From Cyanobacteria bacterium UBA9971 (GTDB lineage: Bacteria; Cyanobacteriota; Vampirovibrionia; Gastranaerophilales; UBA9971): a stretch of DNA of 11,075 nucleotides. The notes beneath the pieces are model-generated. The model ran no database searches. It was not told where the DNA came from and saw nothing but the letters and a program-made list of their open reading frames with translations. Both the position numbers and the translations under genes were made by a program. Positions 1 to 7,004 of the stretch are shown here, piece by piece; within the stretch, counting starts at the first letter, position 1; each line of letters begins with the position of its first letter. The DNA lies in NCBI GenBank assembly GCA_003499955.1, contig DNRP01000082.1:1-11075 (forward strand). Direction: 5' to 3'.

Positions 1-159
1 GTTCTTTTAACAGACCACAACCCAAAAGCAACCCTGTCTATAACAAACAGGGCGTATATAATTTTTGACGGCTGTATAAAAGTGCAGGGTACCAGCCAGG
101 AAGTTGCCGAAGATGAAATTGCCAAAAAATTCTACTTAGGAGAGGATTTTGAGCTTTAA
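1..159 (+). CDS. lptB: LptB, ATPase of the LPS transport ABC complex (3' end only)
   Basis: The window opens inside this gene; the last 52 residues are visible. LptB is the cytoplasmic ATPase that powers LPS extraction from the inner membrane through LptF/LptG. Seen directly: VLLTDHN (strand and switch histidine of the ABC ATPase), then a region reading RAYIIFDG, and the C-terminal ending YLGEDFEL, which closely matches the YLGEDF ending typical of LptB. Walker A, the signature motif and Walker B lie upstream of the window. The next gene on the same strand is an LptF/LptG permease, the expected partner, separated by 131 nt that is mostly a palindromic repeat. Identification is confident despite truncation because both the ending and the neighbour agree. 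Confidence 0.9.
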   Translation, partial: VLLTDHNPKATLSITNRAYIIFDGCIKVQGTSQEVAEDEIAKKFYLGEDFEL

Positions 160-175
160 TTCTTCTTCACCTGTG

Positions 176-268
176 GTCATTGCGAGGAACGCAGTGACGA
201 AGCAATCCATCTCACAAAATTGCCAATATGTATAGATTGCCACGCTCCCGTTGGTCGCTCGCAATGAC
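176..268. repeat. Palindromic repeat element, copy 1 (lptB-lptG gap)
   Basis: The ends GTCATTGCGAG (176-186) and CTCGCAATGAC (258-268) are perfect inverted repeats. The inner ends GCAATC and AGATTGCC flank a variable core near 209-232. Each arm also folds on its own through ATTGC/GCAAT. The element is essentially the reverse complement of copy 8 at 9715-9811, sharing both arm types but not the core. It lies in the transcribed gap between lptB and its permease gene, so it would form an RNA hairpin within the operon message. Confidence 0.9.
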
Positions 269-290
269 AATAAGGAACAAAAACAAAAAA

Positions 291-1388
291 ATGACTATTC
301 TTGACAGATACATATTTAAACAAGTCTTAACCGCTACTCTGGTCGGGATAATTTTGTTTATTGTAATCTGGATATCTCCGGAAATCCTGTTCAAAATCAT
401 AAGAAATACAATTTACGGGCAGATTACTCTTGAAACAGCCGTAAAACTTTTTTTCCTCGAAATTCCTGAAATTTTAGGAAAAGCCATTCCTGTCGGATTA
501 ATGATAGGAAGCTTATTTGTTTTTGACAGGCTGAGCAAAGATTCTGAACTTACCATAATAAGGGGCATCGGTGTCAGTGTTCAAAGATTGTTTGTTCCGA
601 TAATAATTTTAAGTGTTATTGGCGCGGGAATTTGCTATTTTGTCTACAAAGATTTAATTCCTTACAGCAATTATGGAATTAAAAAAATCAAAAAAGAAAT
701 TTTTCAAAGCCATTTTGTGTATATGGATAAAACCGCGGCGGGAAAACCCAAAAATGTGCTTATAATAGGCGGCTATAACGGAAGTACTATTTATTCAATA
801 AAATATTTAATGTTTTCTGATATTGTAAGCTCTGATACACCGCTCATTAAATCTATAATTACAGCCGATAATGCCGTAATCAAAAAAGGATACTGGGTTT
901 TAAACAAAGGAATTGAATATAAAATTGCGCCAAACGGCGTTTATGAAAAAATAATTCCTTTTAATAAAATGAGGGTTTTAGACGGAAAAACCGCTGAACA
1001 AGCCTCTAAACTCCTTTTTTATTCAACAAAAAGAGCAAAAGAAATGACCAATGCAGAGCTTAACAACTATATGGCTGTTTTAAAATCGGTTGATATGGAT
1101 GATGAATACAGATTTGCGCTAAGCAAATACTATCAGCGTTTTGCTCATTCACTCGGATGCCTGTTTTTTGCCGTATGCGGTGTTTTATTAGGATTTAGCC
1201 GACCTAGAGAAAGAAGATTCGTAGGCTTTTCAATAGGTGTTGCTTTAATCTTTGTTTACTACATAATTTTGCCGTTTCTTGATTTGCTCGCGCAAACAGG
1301 AGTTCTTACTCCATTTTTAGCAGCATGGACTCCGAATTTGATTTTATTAACGGCGATATACAGCCTTATAAAATACAAAGAACTTTAA
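291..1388 (+). CDS. lptF/lptG: LptF/LptG (YjgP/YjgQ) family LPS export permease
   Basis: A 365-residue inner-membrane permease of the LPS transport complex, partner of the upstream lptB. Six hydrophobic segments in the usual 3+3 arrangement lie near residues 12-29, 58-78, 101-119, 286-303, 309-331 and 339-358. They flank a soluble stretch (about 135-250) that fits the periplasmic beta-jellyroll domain. The segment DSELTIIRGIG (84-94) after the second helix matches the conserved cytoplasmic coupling region that contacts LptB. Length is typical for the family. The start at 291 gives MTILDRYIFKQ, the canonical N-terminus, with AAGGA at 272-276 upstream. In-frame ATGs at 228 and 264 lie inside the palindromic repeat and would add repeat-encoded residues, so they are rejected. 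The sequence cannot say whether it is LptF or LptG; only one permease gene is visible. Confidence 0.88.
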   Translation: MTILDRYIFKQVLTATLVGIILFIVIWISPEILFKIIRNTIYGQITLETAVKLFFLEIPEILGKAIPVGLMIGSLFVFDRLSKDSELTIIRGIGVSVQRLFVPIIILSVIGAGICYFVYKDLIPYSNYGIKKIKKEIFQSHFVYMDKTAAGKPKNVLIIGGYNGSTIYSIKYLMFSDIVSSDTPLIKSIITADNAVIKKGYWVLNKGIEYKIAPNGVYEKIIPFNKMRVLDGKTAEQASKLLFYSTKRAKEMTNAELNNYMAVLKSVDMDDEYRFALSKYYQRFAHSLGCLFFAVCGVLLGFSRPRERRFVGFSIGVALIFVYYIILPFLDLLAQTGVLTPFLAAWTPNLILLTAIYSLIKYKEL

Positions 1389-1399
1389 AATATTCTTTT

Positions 1400-1496
1400 G
1401 TCATTGCGAGCGAAGCGAAGCAATCCAAAATTCATTTGTTATCATTGCCCATTATTTAGATTGCCGCGTCGGCGCTTCGCGCTTCCTCGCAATGAC
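1400..1496. repeat. Palindromic repeat element, copy 2 (lptG-rsfS convergent gap)
   Basis: GTCATTGCGAG at 1400-1410 is inverted to CTCGCAATGAC at 1486-1496. The inner ends are GCAATC (1420-1425) and AGATTGCC (1459-1466), around an AT-rich core. The left arm is a short type (GAGCGAAGCGAAG) and the right arm a longer one, so the two arms are not complementary throughout. It lies 11 nt after the permease stop and could serve as a 3'-end hairpin for both convergent genes. Confidence 0.9.
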
Positions 1497-1509
1497 AGAC
1501 TCAATAATT

Positions 1510-1545
1510 GGACAGATTCTTCGGGCTAAAGCCCTCAGAATGACA
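1510..1545. repeat. Solitary repeat half-unit forming the 3' end of rsfS
   Basis: Reads GGACAGATTCTTCGG, then a short spacer, then CCTCAGAATGACA. The internal stem is ATTCT/AGAAT. It closely matches the right half of copy 7 (9430-9461), and no left half is present. The minus-strand gene rsfS reads into it, taking its last three residues (LSF) and its TGA stop (1535-1537) from the repeat. Confidence 0.8.
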
Positions 1546-1924
1546 ATTCAGAGGCTTCTTTTTCCCATTCTTCCCGATTAATTTTGCAGGCATGACTCCA
1601 GAATTTTTCTATTGTATAAAATTCTCTTTCTTCTCTATGCATAATATGCACGATAATATCGCCATAATCCAGCAAATGCCACCTGTTTTTCAGATCTGCT
1701 TCAATCCCTTTAGGCTTTACTTCAAAAACTTTCTCAACTAAATCTTCGACATATCCTGAAAAAGCTTTTACCTGCGTAGTTGTATCGGCACTGCAAATTA
1801 CAAAGTAATCCGCTATTGTGGAAACATTTCTGATATTCAAAATAGTTATATCTTTTGCGAGTTTATTATCAAGAATTTTAGCTATAGCACATGCCATTTT
1901 GTAAGAATTTTCGTTTACCAACAA
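1535..1924 (-). CDS. rsfS: Ribosomal silencing factor RsfS (DUF143/Iojap family)
   Basis: A 129-residue protein of the RsfS/Iojap family, which binds ribosomal protein uL14 and blocks 30S-50S joining during starvation. Family features seen: the early helix with AxxIAKILDxKLAKD (12-25), STIADYFVICSADTTTQVKA (35-54), the conserved RWHLLDYGDIIVHI (81-94), and EEREFYTIEKFW (98-109), the typical R-x-FY-x-[LI]-E-x-x-W signature. Length is normal (about 105-130). The reading frame opens with two successive TTG codons at 1924 and 1921. AAGGAG at 1934-1929 sits 4 nt from the first and 7 nt from the second, so the second TTG may be the true start. The last three residues and the stop come from a repeat half. 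Convergent with the permease gene, and divergent from the radical SAM gene across 264 nt. Confidence 0.93.
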   Translation of the reverse strand: MLVNENSYKMACAIAKILDNKLAKDITILNIRNVSTIADYFVICSADTTTQVKAFSGYVEDLVEKVFEVKPKGIEADLKNRWHLLDYGDIIVHIMHREEREFYTIEKFWSHACKINREEWEKEASELSF

Positions 1925-2188
1925 TTTTCTCCTTATTTATAATATCTATTTTTACTACAGTATATAAGCTAAACAATGCTTTGCATACTCTTCAAAATTT
2001 AAATATTATACCCATATGTTCACCATCTTATTATACCGCCAATACTTAAAACTAGTAGCATAACTATAGCAGCGACATTGGTTAGCAGAGTTATATTAAA
2101 ATCTTTATGCTTTGCATAGAATGAAAACAATGAAAAACTAAATGTTTAAAAAGTAAAACTTATAGTTTTTACTTATTAGGAGGAGAAA
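1925..2188. promoter_or_regulatory. Divergent intergenic region between rsfS and the radical SAM gene
   Basis: 264 nt without a gene, expected to hold promoters in both directions. The palindromic word ATGCTTTGCATA occurs twice, at 1976-1987 and 2107-2118, 131 nt apart; such a spaced pair could be operator sites or chance. No clear -35/-10 pair could be assigned. The region contains no copy of the window-wide palindromic repeat. Confidence 0.4.
2151..2174 (+). promoter_or_regulatory. Hairpin and strong Shine-Dalgarno in the radical SAM leader
   Basis: AAGTAAAACT (2151-2160) pairs with AGTTTTTACTT (2164-2174), leaving one bulged T and a 3-nt loop. The hairpin ends just before AGGAGG (2178-2183), which lies 5 nt from the ATG at 2189. 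This is the strongest ribosome binding site in the window. The hairpin is AT-rich, so a regulatory role is only possible, not shown. Confidence 0.4.
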
Positions 2189-3085
2189 ATGTTAACACAA
2201 CTGAACTTTCAAGCACCATCAACCGAATTAAAAAAATTAAGTAATATTTGGTTATTAGTATCAGGATTTACATGTAATTTAAAATGCAGACACTGCTATT
2301 TAAGTTGTAGTCAAACAAATAAAACAAGGGGATTTCTCAATCTGGACAAAATAAAAACAGCACTCAACGGAGTAAAAAATACTCCGATTGAAGAAATTTA
2401 TTTATATGGAGGAGAACCATTTCTTAATCGCGACATAAACAATATAATAAGACATTGTTTAAAAATTACAAATGTAACAATAGTAACTAACGGAACATTA
2501 ATTAATGACAAAAAAGCAAGATTTTTAAGACAAATAGAACAGGATCATGATTATGAACTAATTTTCAGAATAAGTTTAGATCATTATACAGAAGCTAAAA
2601 ACGACGAGATAAGAGGAAAAGGCTCTTTCAAAAAAATAATGTCCGGCGTAGAAAACCTTGTAAATCATGGCTTTAATCCGATAATTTCCGCGGTTAACAT
2701 TTGGAATGAAGATGAAAACAGTTTAAAAGAAGGTTTTTTAACTTTATTATCAAAACTTGATTTTCAACCGACAGATATTAATGTAAAAATAATTCCTGTT
2801 ATTAAAGCGGGAGAATACGAAAAAAATTATTCTTCTTATGAAGAAGACGACATCGTTACAAAAGAAGGGGTTAAAAACTGCAATATCAATCTGTTTGATT
2901 GTACAAATTCCCGCGTGGTAACAGACACCGGTATATATGTATGCCCCGCTCTTTTAAATGATCCGCGAGGAAAAGTCGGAAACACCCTTTCCGAATCCTC
3001 TAAAAAATTCTATTTGGAACCAAATATCTGTTATTCGTGTCAAACAGGCAACCGAAACATGTTCACCAACAACTGGAATTTATAA
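2189..3085 (+). CDS. Radical SAM protein with SPASM/twitch-like C-terminus
   Basis: A 298-residue radical SAM enzyme. The cluster motif is C29-x3-C33-x2-C36 (TCNLKCRHCY), which binds the [4Fe-4S] cluster that cleaves S-adenosylmethionine. Further barrel motifs are YGGEP (73-77), TNGT (100-103) and FRISLD (126-131). The C-terminal third carries C231, C238, C252, C281 and C284, with a TDTGIYVCPAL segment typical of SPASM or twitch domains, so an auxiliary cluster is likely. Such proteins often modify peptides or act as anaerobic sulfatase-maturase relatives, but no precursor peptide, sulfatase or transporter gene lies next to it, so the substrate is unknown. It stands alone with its own leader and a strong AGGAGG site, and is followed by two repeat copies. 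Family assignment is firm; the reaction is not. Confidence 0.85.
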   Translation: MLTQLNFQAPSTELKKLSNIWLLVSGFTCNLKCRHCYLSCSQTNKTRGFLNLDKIKTALNGVKNTPIEEIYLYGGEPFLNRDINNIIRHCLKITNVTIVTNGTLINDKKARFLRQIEQDHDYELIFRISLDHYTEAKNDEIRGKGSFKKIMSGVENLVNHGFNPIISAVNIWNEDENSLKEGFLTLLSKLDFQPTDINVKIIPVIKAGEYEKNYSSYEEDDIVTKEGVKNCNINLFDCTNSRVVTDTGIYVCPALLNDPRGKVGNTLSESSKKFYLEPNICYSCQTGNRNMFTNNWNL

Positions 3086-3096
3086 AAAGCCAAACC

Positions 3097-3173
3097 TGTC
3101 ATTGTGAGCGAAGCAATCTCATAATTTTACATAATCTTGCGATTGCTTCGGCTTTTCAAACCTCGCAATGACA
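3097..3173. repeat. Palindromic repeat element, copy 3 (short form)
   Basis: TGTCATTGTGAG (3097-3108) is nearly inverted to CTCGCAATGACA (3162-3173). The inner ends are GCAATC and GATTGC, around a core of about 20 nt. At 77 nt this is the shortest two-armed copy. The left stem ATTGT/GCAAT has one G-U wobble. It lies 11 nt after the radical SAM stop and may act as its 3'-end hairpin. Confidence 0.88.
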
Positions 3174-3220
3174 ACACTTCACTTTATACCACTACCTAAA
3201 TATCAAAAAGACAATAAAAT

Positions 3221-3299
3221 AGATTGCCACATCGAGGCTTTACCTCCTCCTTCTTTTTCTGATATTTAGTCAGAAAAAGTGGAGTCCTTTCGCAATGAC
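3221..3299. repeat. Repeat half-unit with a nested hairpin, copy 4
   Basis: Starts AGATTGCC (3221-3228) and ends CGCAATGAC (3291-3299), which is the right-half layout with ATTGC/GCAAT ends. The half is longer than the others because it encloses a separate perfect 10-bp inverted repeat, CTTTTTCTGA (3253-3262) and TCAGAAAAAG (3270-3279), extended by CTCC/GGAG. No left half is recognisable. It lies between the convergent radical SAM and pilO genes. The nested hairpin has no clear T-tract on either side, so terminator activity is uncertain. Confidence 0.7.
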
Positions 3300-3315
3300 T
3301 TTGTAAATTTATTAG

Positions 3316-4044
3316 CTAATTTCCCGCAGCCGGCAACGACGAACCAGGAATAGCCGCATTACCTGGCATTGAATCACCCAGGATTGCAGATCCATTCCTC
3401 ATATCTGCCGGATTTGAAGAAACATTTAATTTTATATAAAGGTCTAATATTAAATCTGTTTTTATAAAATCATAATTATAATTATCTATCGGTTTTGAAT
3501 CAATTTTTTTTATAACCACAAGATAATTCATAAGATAAATTTCATTTAACATATTTTGAAGAGCTTCAAAAGGACCTTCTATTGATAAATTCAAACTCAA
3601 TATGCTATAGTCGGTTGAATTTGTGCCGGCATCATCTTTTAATTCCTGCGTTGTAAAATTAACCTGATTAATTCTACTATTTCCTGTTTCTTTAATTATT
3701 TTAATAATTTCCTGAACAAGCTCAACCGAAGCAGATTCTGTATCCATACCCGGATAAGGAGCTTTATAAATATTTATAGGTAAATTTTTCTTTGTTTTTT
3801 CAGATTCAGGAGATAACATAAATTTTTCCCGATCTTCATAATTTTTTAATTCTTCTTTTTTTTGACTAACTTTTGTCATGTTATCATTAAGTTGAGTTAA
3901 AGCCGGCTGAACAAACTGTTTTATCCCGAAAAAAACTATCAAAACAAATACAACTGTAAACAATCCCGCATCTTTATCATAATTGCTTTTAACAAGATTT
4001 ATTATTTTTTTAAAATCAATTTTTTTTAAATTATTTAAATCCAT
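3316..4044 (-). CDS. pilO: PilO-like type IV pilus inner-membrane assembly protein
   Basis: A 242-residue bitopic membrane protein. The order is: a short basic cytoplasmic N-terminus, one transmembrane helix at about 27-45 (GLFTVVFVLIVFFGIKQF), a coiled-coil stretch (about 50-75, rich in K/E/Q), then a periplasmic alpha/beta domain (about 95-212). It ends in a flexible Gly/Pro/Ser/Ala-rich tail. This is the PilO/GspM-like layout. The conserved element near 145-180 (YSILSLNLSIEGPFEALQNM) matches the ferredoxin-like fold of PilO, where 'F-x-x-L-x-x-x-L' follows a 'l-x-G-x' strand. It follows the PilM-PilN fusion gene by 15 nt in the same operon, which strongly supports the call. PilO dimerises with PilN to form the periplasmic collar of the pilus machine. 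No PilP or PilQ gene follows in the window. Confidence 0.75.
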   Translation of the reverse strand: MDLNNLKKIDFKKIINLVKSNYDKDAGLFTVVFVLIVFFGIKQFVQPALTQLNDNMTKVSQKKEELKNYEDREKFMLSPESEKTKKNLPINIYKAPYPGMDTESASVELVQEIIKIIKETGNSRINQVNFTTQELKDDAGTNSTDYSILSLNLSIEGPFEALQNMLNEIYLMNYLVVIKKIDSKPIDNYNYDFIKTDLILDLYIKLNVSSNPADMRNGSAILGDSMPGNAAIPGSSLPAAGN

Positions 4045-4059
4045 TTTTTATACTCTTAT

Positions 4060-5850
4060 TTAATTTCCCAATTTTAAGTTTTTTGAAAGGTCTGATAAAA
4101 GTCCTTTTTGTTGCCCCTGAGTTGCATCGCCTGTAGTTACGGCAGGTACTTCTGCAGGATTTCCAAAATCAAATTCATAATATTTTGGACCTTCAATAGA
4201 AGCCATCGTACTTCCTACTCCCACAGAAGGCGGCGGAGGCGGAAGCATTTGCGAACCATCCTGTGACGGCTGCATTGCAGAAGACATCGAATTATCTTGA
4301 GGTGGAGGAGCCGGATTATTTCCAACGGTATTAACGCTTACATCGGGAGTATTAGTTGTTCCTATATTTTCTCCAATTACCTTTATTGATTTAATCTTAA
4401 AATTATTAAATTTTGAGACACTTAAAAGATTTTCATAATAACTTACAATATCTTCAACATTATATGCTTTACCTTGAATACTTGCATTTAAATCTTCATC
4501 TATGCCTATTGATGTAATCCAAACTTTTTCCGGTATTACACCACTTATTGCATCATAAGAAGTTATAATTTTTTCATTATTTGAAAAGCCTGTTTTTACA
4601 ACATCAAACAAATTAAATACTTTTGTTTGAGGTTTATCAAATTTTTGTTTGTATTGTTCGCATTTTACGAAAAGTTGCTTATATTGTTCTTCCAGAGAAG
4701 CATTTATAGGCATCGCTATTAAACTTATTAAAGTTACCAGCACAAATGCTGCTGCAATTAAACCGAGTAAAATGACATGTAGAGGATTTCCCGCCACTCC
4801 AAGACTTGCAAGAAATCCTGGCATTTCATCCTGTCCTTTTGAGTTTAAAAAATTAAATCCAAACTTTATAGGAGCCATTTTCCAACAGGAAGAACCAATT
4901 ACCTCCGGATTAATAACGATTGCTTCAGGATTAACAGCCTCACTATAAGAACTGGGACCATAAGGTGTGAAAGTAAATAAAGCCTCTCCTTTATAACAAT
5001 TATTATTAATTTTTACGACAGGACATTTAAAGTCAAAATTAGTAATTAAATTATCTATATCGACAATGTTTGAATAATTAGCAATTAATAATGATTCTAC
5101 CGGAGCATCCTGCATTTTTTCAATTAAGCTGGAAGATAAAGCAGGATACAAATCATCTGTTTCAAAAGAATTTAAAGCAAGAGGGGTTTCTATAATGTTT
5201 AAAACTTGATTACCTTTTAAAGTTATTACGGAATGAATATTATTTTTTATTAATAACGTGCACCAGTTTAAGTTCTTTTCAATACAATCATCAACTAACC
5301 CTGAAACAGAAATCCCTCTAATAAAAGCTGCATAAGCTGTTTCAAAAGAAATAAGCTTCAAACCTTGCCGTTTAAATACGTCCTCTATTCTTTCAATAAG
5401 ATTTTTTTGAAGAGCTGAATAAAGAATTGTATTAAGTTGACTTTCTTTGTCTGTGGAAATAATATTCCAGCTTACAGCAGGTTCTGCTCTTTTAAAAAGA
5501 TAATTTTTTTCAGTTTCTGAAGTTAAAGCCGTCTGTATTTCTTCGCCTGCAAGATCTAAAGGAAGAATTTTTTTATTAATAAAAATGCTTGGAATCGTTA
5601 ACGTAACAGGAATTTGTGGTGAAATATCAAATCGTTTCAAAATATTTTGCAATGCTATTTCAAAATTTTCAATATTTATTTCTCTTTGAACAGAATTATA
5701 TTCAAAATCAATTTTATTGTAATTGTTTATTTCTCCCAGATCATAATCATACTCTACAATTTCCAGGGTTGAAGAAGGAGAAAGATATACTCCTACACCT
5801 TTTTTAACTCCGGGGCTTATTTTATTAATTATTTTTCTTAAAAATTCCAT
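4060..5850 (-). CDS. pilM/pilN: PilM-PilN fusion protein of the type IV pilus alignment complex
   Basis: A 596-residue protein that seems to join two subunits normally encoded separately. Residues 1-330 look like the PilM actin-fold domain (GVGVYLSPSSTLEIVEYDYD at 18-36 resembles the first beta-hairpin; the phosphate-binding glycines are poorly conserved). A single hydrophobic segment lies at about 357-380. Residues 385-495 resemble PilN, with the typical SGVIPEKVWITSIGIDEDLN (436-454) and a strand-helix stretch AYNVEDIVSYYENLLS (462-477). A low-complexity Pro/Gln/Ser linker (512-541, with a five-proline run) and a short C-terminal tail follow. Separate PilM is about 350 and PilN about 180 residues, so the length fits a fusion. 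PilM normally binds the cytoplasmic tail of PilN; here the two would be covalent. PilO follows 15 nt downstream. The start has only a weak AAGGA 13 nt upstream. The PilN half is more certain than the PilM half. Confidence 0.72.
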   Translation of the reverse strand: MEFLRKIINKISPGVKKGVGVYLSPSSTLEIVEYDYDLGEINNYNKIDFEYNSVQREINIENFEIALQNILKRFDISPQIPVTLTIPSIFINKKILPLDLAGEEIQTALTSETEKNYLFKRAEPAVSWNIISTDKESQLNTILYSALQKNLIERIEDVFKRQGLKLISFETAYAAFIRGISVSGLVDDCIEKNLNWCTLLIKNNIHSVITLKGNQVLNIIETPLALNSFETDDLYPALSSSLIEKMQDAPVESLLIANYSNIVDIDNLITNFDFKCPVVKINNNCYKGEALFTFTPYGPSSYSEAVNPEAIVINPEVIGSSCWKMAPIKFGFNFLNSKGQDEMPGFLASLGVAGNPLHVILLGLIAAAFVLVTLISLIAMPINASLEEQYKQLFVKCEQYKQKFDKPQTKVFNLFDVVKTGFSNNEKIITSYDAISGVIPEKVWITSIGIDEDLNASIQGKAYNVEDIVSYYENLLSVSKFNNFKIKSIKVIGENIGTTNTPDVSVNTVGNNPAPPPQDNSMSSAMQPSQDGSQMLPPPPPSVGVGSTMASIEGPKYYEFDFGNPAEVPAVTTGDATQGQQKGLLSDLSKNLKLGN

Positions 5851-5879
5851 TTAATTTAATAAATTCCTTAATTATGAAA

Positions 5880-5908
5880 AGTTTACAATATGATATTTTA
5901 TTTTACAA
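5880..5908 (-). promoter_or_regulatory. Candidate promoter of the pilMN-pilO operon
   Basis: On the minus strand TTGTAA (5908-5903) and TAAACT (5885-5880) are separated by 17 nt, placing transcription start about 20-25 nt before the ATG at 5850. The word TTTACAATAT is repeated directly at 5882-5891 and 5902-5911 (20-nt period), so a duplicated regulator site overlapping the promoter is also possible. Both matches are moderate in this AT-rich sequence. Confidence 0.35.
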
Positions 5909-5974
5909 TATAGAAAGCCTCTTGAATGTACATTGAATACAGGATTTATCATAAATACTCAATTTTTAGCTATT

Positions 5975-6046
5975 ATTGCGGGTTTAAAAGATTGCTTCTA
6001 AAGATAAATTTTAGTTTATTCCGGTGCTAAACGGCTCGCAATCACA
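5975..6046. repeat. Decayed palindromic repeat element, copy 5 (upstream of nadA)
   Basis: The left end ATTGCGGG and the right end GGCTCGCAATCACA, with an internal GATTGCTTC, resemble the repeat family, but internal pairing is largely lost. It looks like an old, mutated copy. It lies just before nadA, between the divergent pil operon and nadA. Confidence 0.5.
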
Positions 6047-6079
6047 ACAAAAATAATCAAATTTGAGTAAAATATACTT

Positions 6080-6988
6080 ATGAATAAAATCGACATAATA
6101 AACAAAATTAAGAAAATAAAACAGGAAAAAAACGCTGTTATATTAGCTCATTGCTATCAAAATATCGAAATTGACGAGGTTGCGGATTTTGTGGGAGATT
6201 CGTTATCATTAAGCCAGCAGGCGGCTAAGACCGATGCGGATATTATTATTTTTGCCGGCGTATACTTTATGGCAGAAACAGCTAAAATCCTTTCTCCACA
6301 GAAAAAAGTGATTCTTCCAAGGCTGGAATCAGGATGCCTGATGGCTGATATGATTAATACAGAAGAGTTAAAAACCTTTAAAGCGCAATATCCCGAATCG
6401 CCTGTCGTATGTTACGTAAACTCAACTGCTGAAATTAAAGCGGAATCTGATATATGCTGCACGAGCGCCAACGCTGTCAAAGTTGTTCAATCTTTGCCGG
6501 ATAAAAGAATCTTATTTGTCCCTGACAGAGGATTGGGGGCTTATGTTGCATCACAATTGCCCGACAAAGAAATCATTTGTTATAGCGGTTACTGCCCGAC
6601 GCATATGCGAATAAGACCTGAAGATATCTTTGAAAAACAAGCAAAATACCCTGATGCAGAAGTACTTGTTCATCCTGAATGCCATACAAGTGTTATAAAG
6701 CTTGCTGATTACATTGGAAGTACTTCAGGCATAATGAAAAGGATAAAAGAAAGCAGCGCGAAAGTTTTTATAATTGCAACGGAAAAAGGCGTTGTAGACA
6801 GATTGCAGCGTGATTATCCCGAAAAAACTTTTATACTCGCTTCCGAAAAAGCAATTTGCGAGAATATGAAATGGACAACACTTGAAGACATCTTAATTTC
6901 GCTGGAAACAGAACAACCGGAAATCACCGTTGACAAACACATAGCCGAAAAAGCTTTTAGTGCTATCGATAAAATGCTTAAAATTTAA
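6080..6988 (+). CDS. nadA: Quinolinate synthase NadA
   Basis: A 302-residue quinolinate synthase, which condenses iminoaspartate with dihydroxyacetone phosphate in de novo NAD synthesis using an oxygen-sensitive [4Fe-4S] cluster. The three cluster cysteines fit C86 (ESGCLMADM), C172 (GYCPTH) and C260 (CENMKWTTL), with the usual spacing of about 86-88 residues. Other hallmarks: ILAHCYQ (21-27), DFVGDSLSLSQQA (36-48), FAGVYFMAETAKIL (58-71), YVNSTAEIKAESDICCTSANA (112-132) and HPEC (198-201). Length matches the short, bacterial/archaeal-type NadA. The usual partner nadB (aspartate oxidase) or an aspartate dehydrogenase is not in the window. No clear Shine-Dalgarno precedes the ATG (only GAG 12 nt upstream). 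It is followed by repeat copy 6 and a strong terminator, so it is probably monocistronic. Confidence 0.97.
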   Translation: MNKIDIINKIKKIKQEKNAVILAHCYQNIEIDEVADFVGDSLSLSQQAAKTDADIIIFAGVYFMAETAKILSPQKKVILPRLESGCLMADMINTEELKTFKAQYPESPVVCYVNSTAEIKAESDICCTSANAVKVVQSLPDKRILFVPDRGLGAYVASQLPDKEIICYSGYCPTHMRIRPEDIFEKQAKYPDAEVLVHPECHTSVIKLADYIGSTSGIMKRIKESSAKVFIIATEKGVVDRLQRDYPEKTFILASEKAICENMKWTTLEDILISLETEQPEITVDKHIAEKAFSAIDKMLKI

Positions 6989-7004
6989 GCCTACTATTTT
7001 TTAT

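Noticed and set aside
212..400. 62-residue minus-strand frame ending with VIASDQRERGN-type residues
   Set aside because: It is the antisense reading of palindromic repeat copy 1 and the permease start; no independent gene evidence.
4649..4948. 99-residue plus-strand open frame
   Set aside because: Lies wholly antisense to the PilM-PilN gene, which has clear domain features; a shadow frame.
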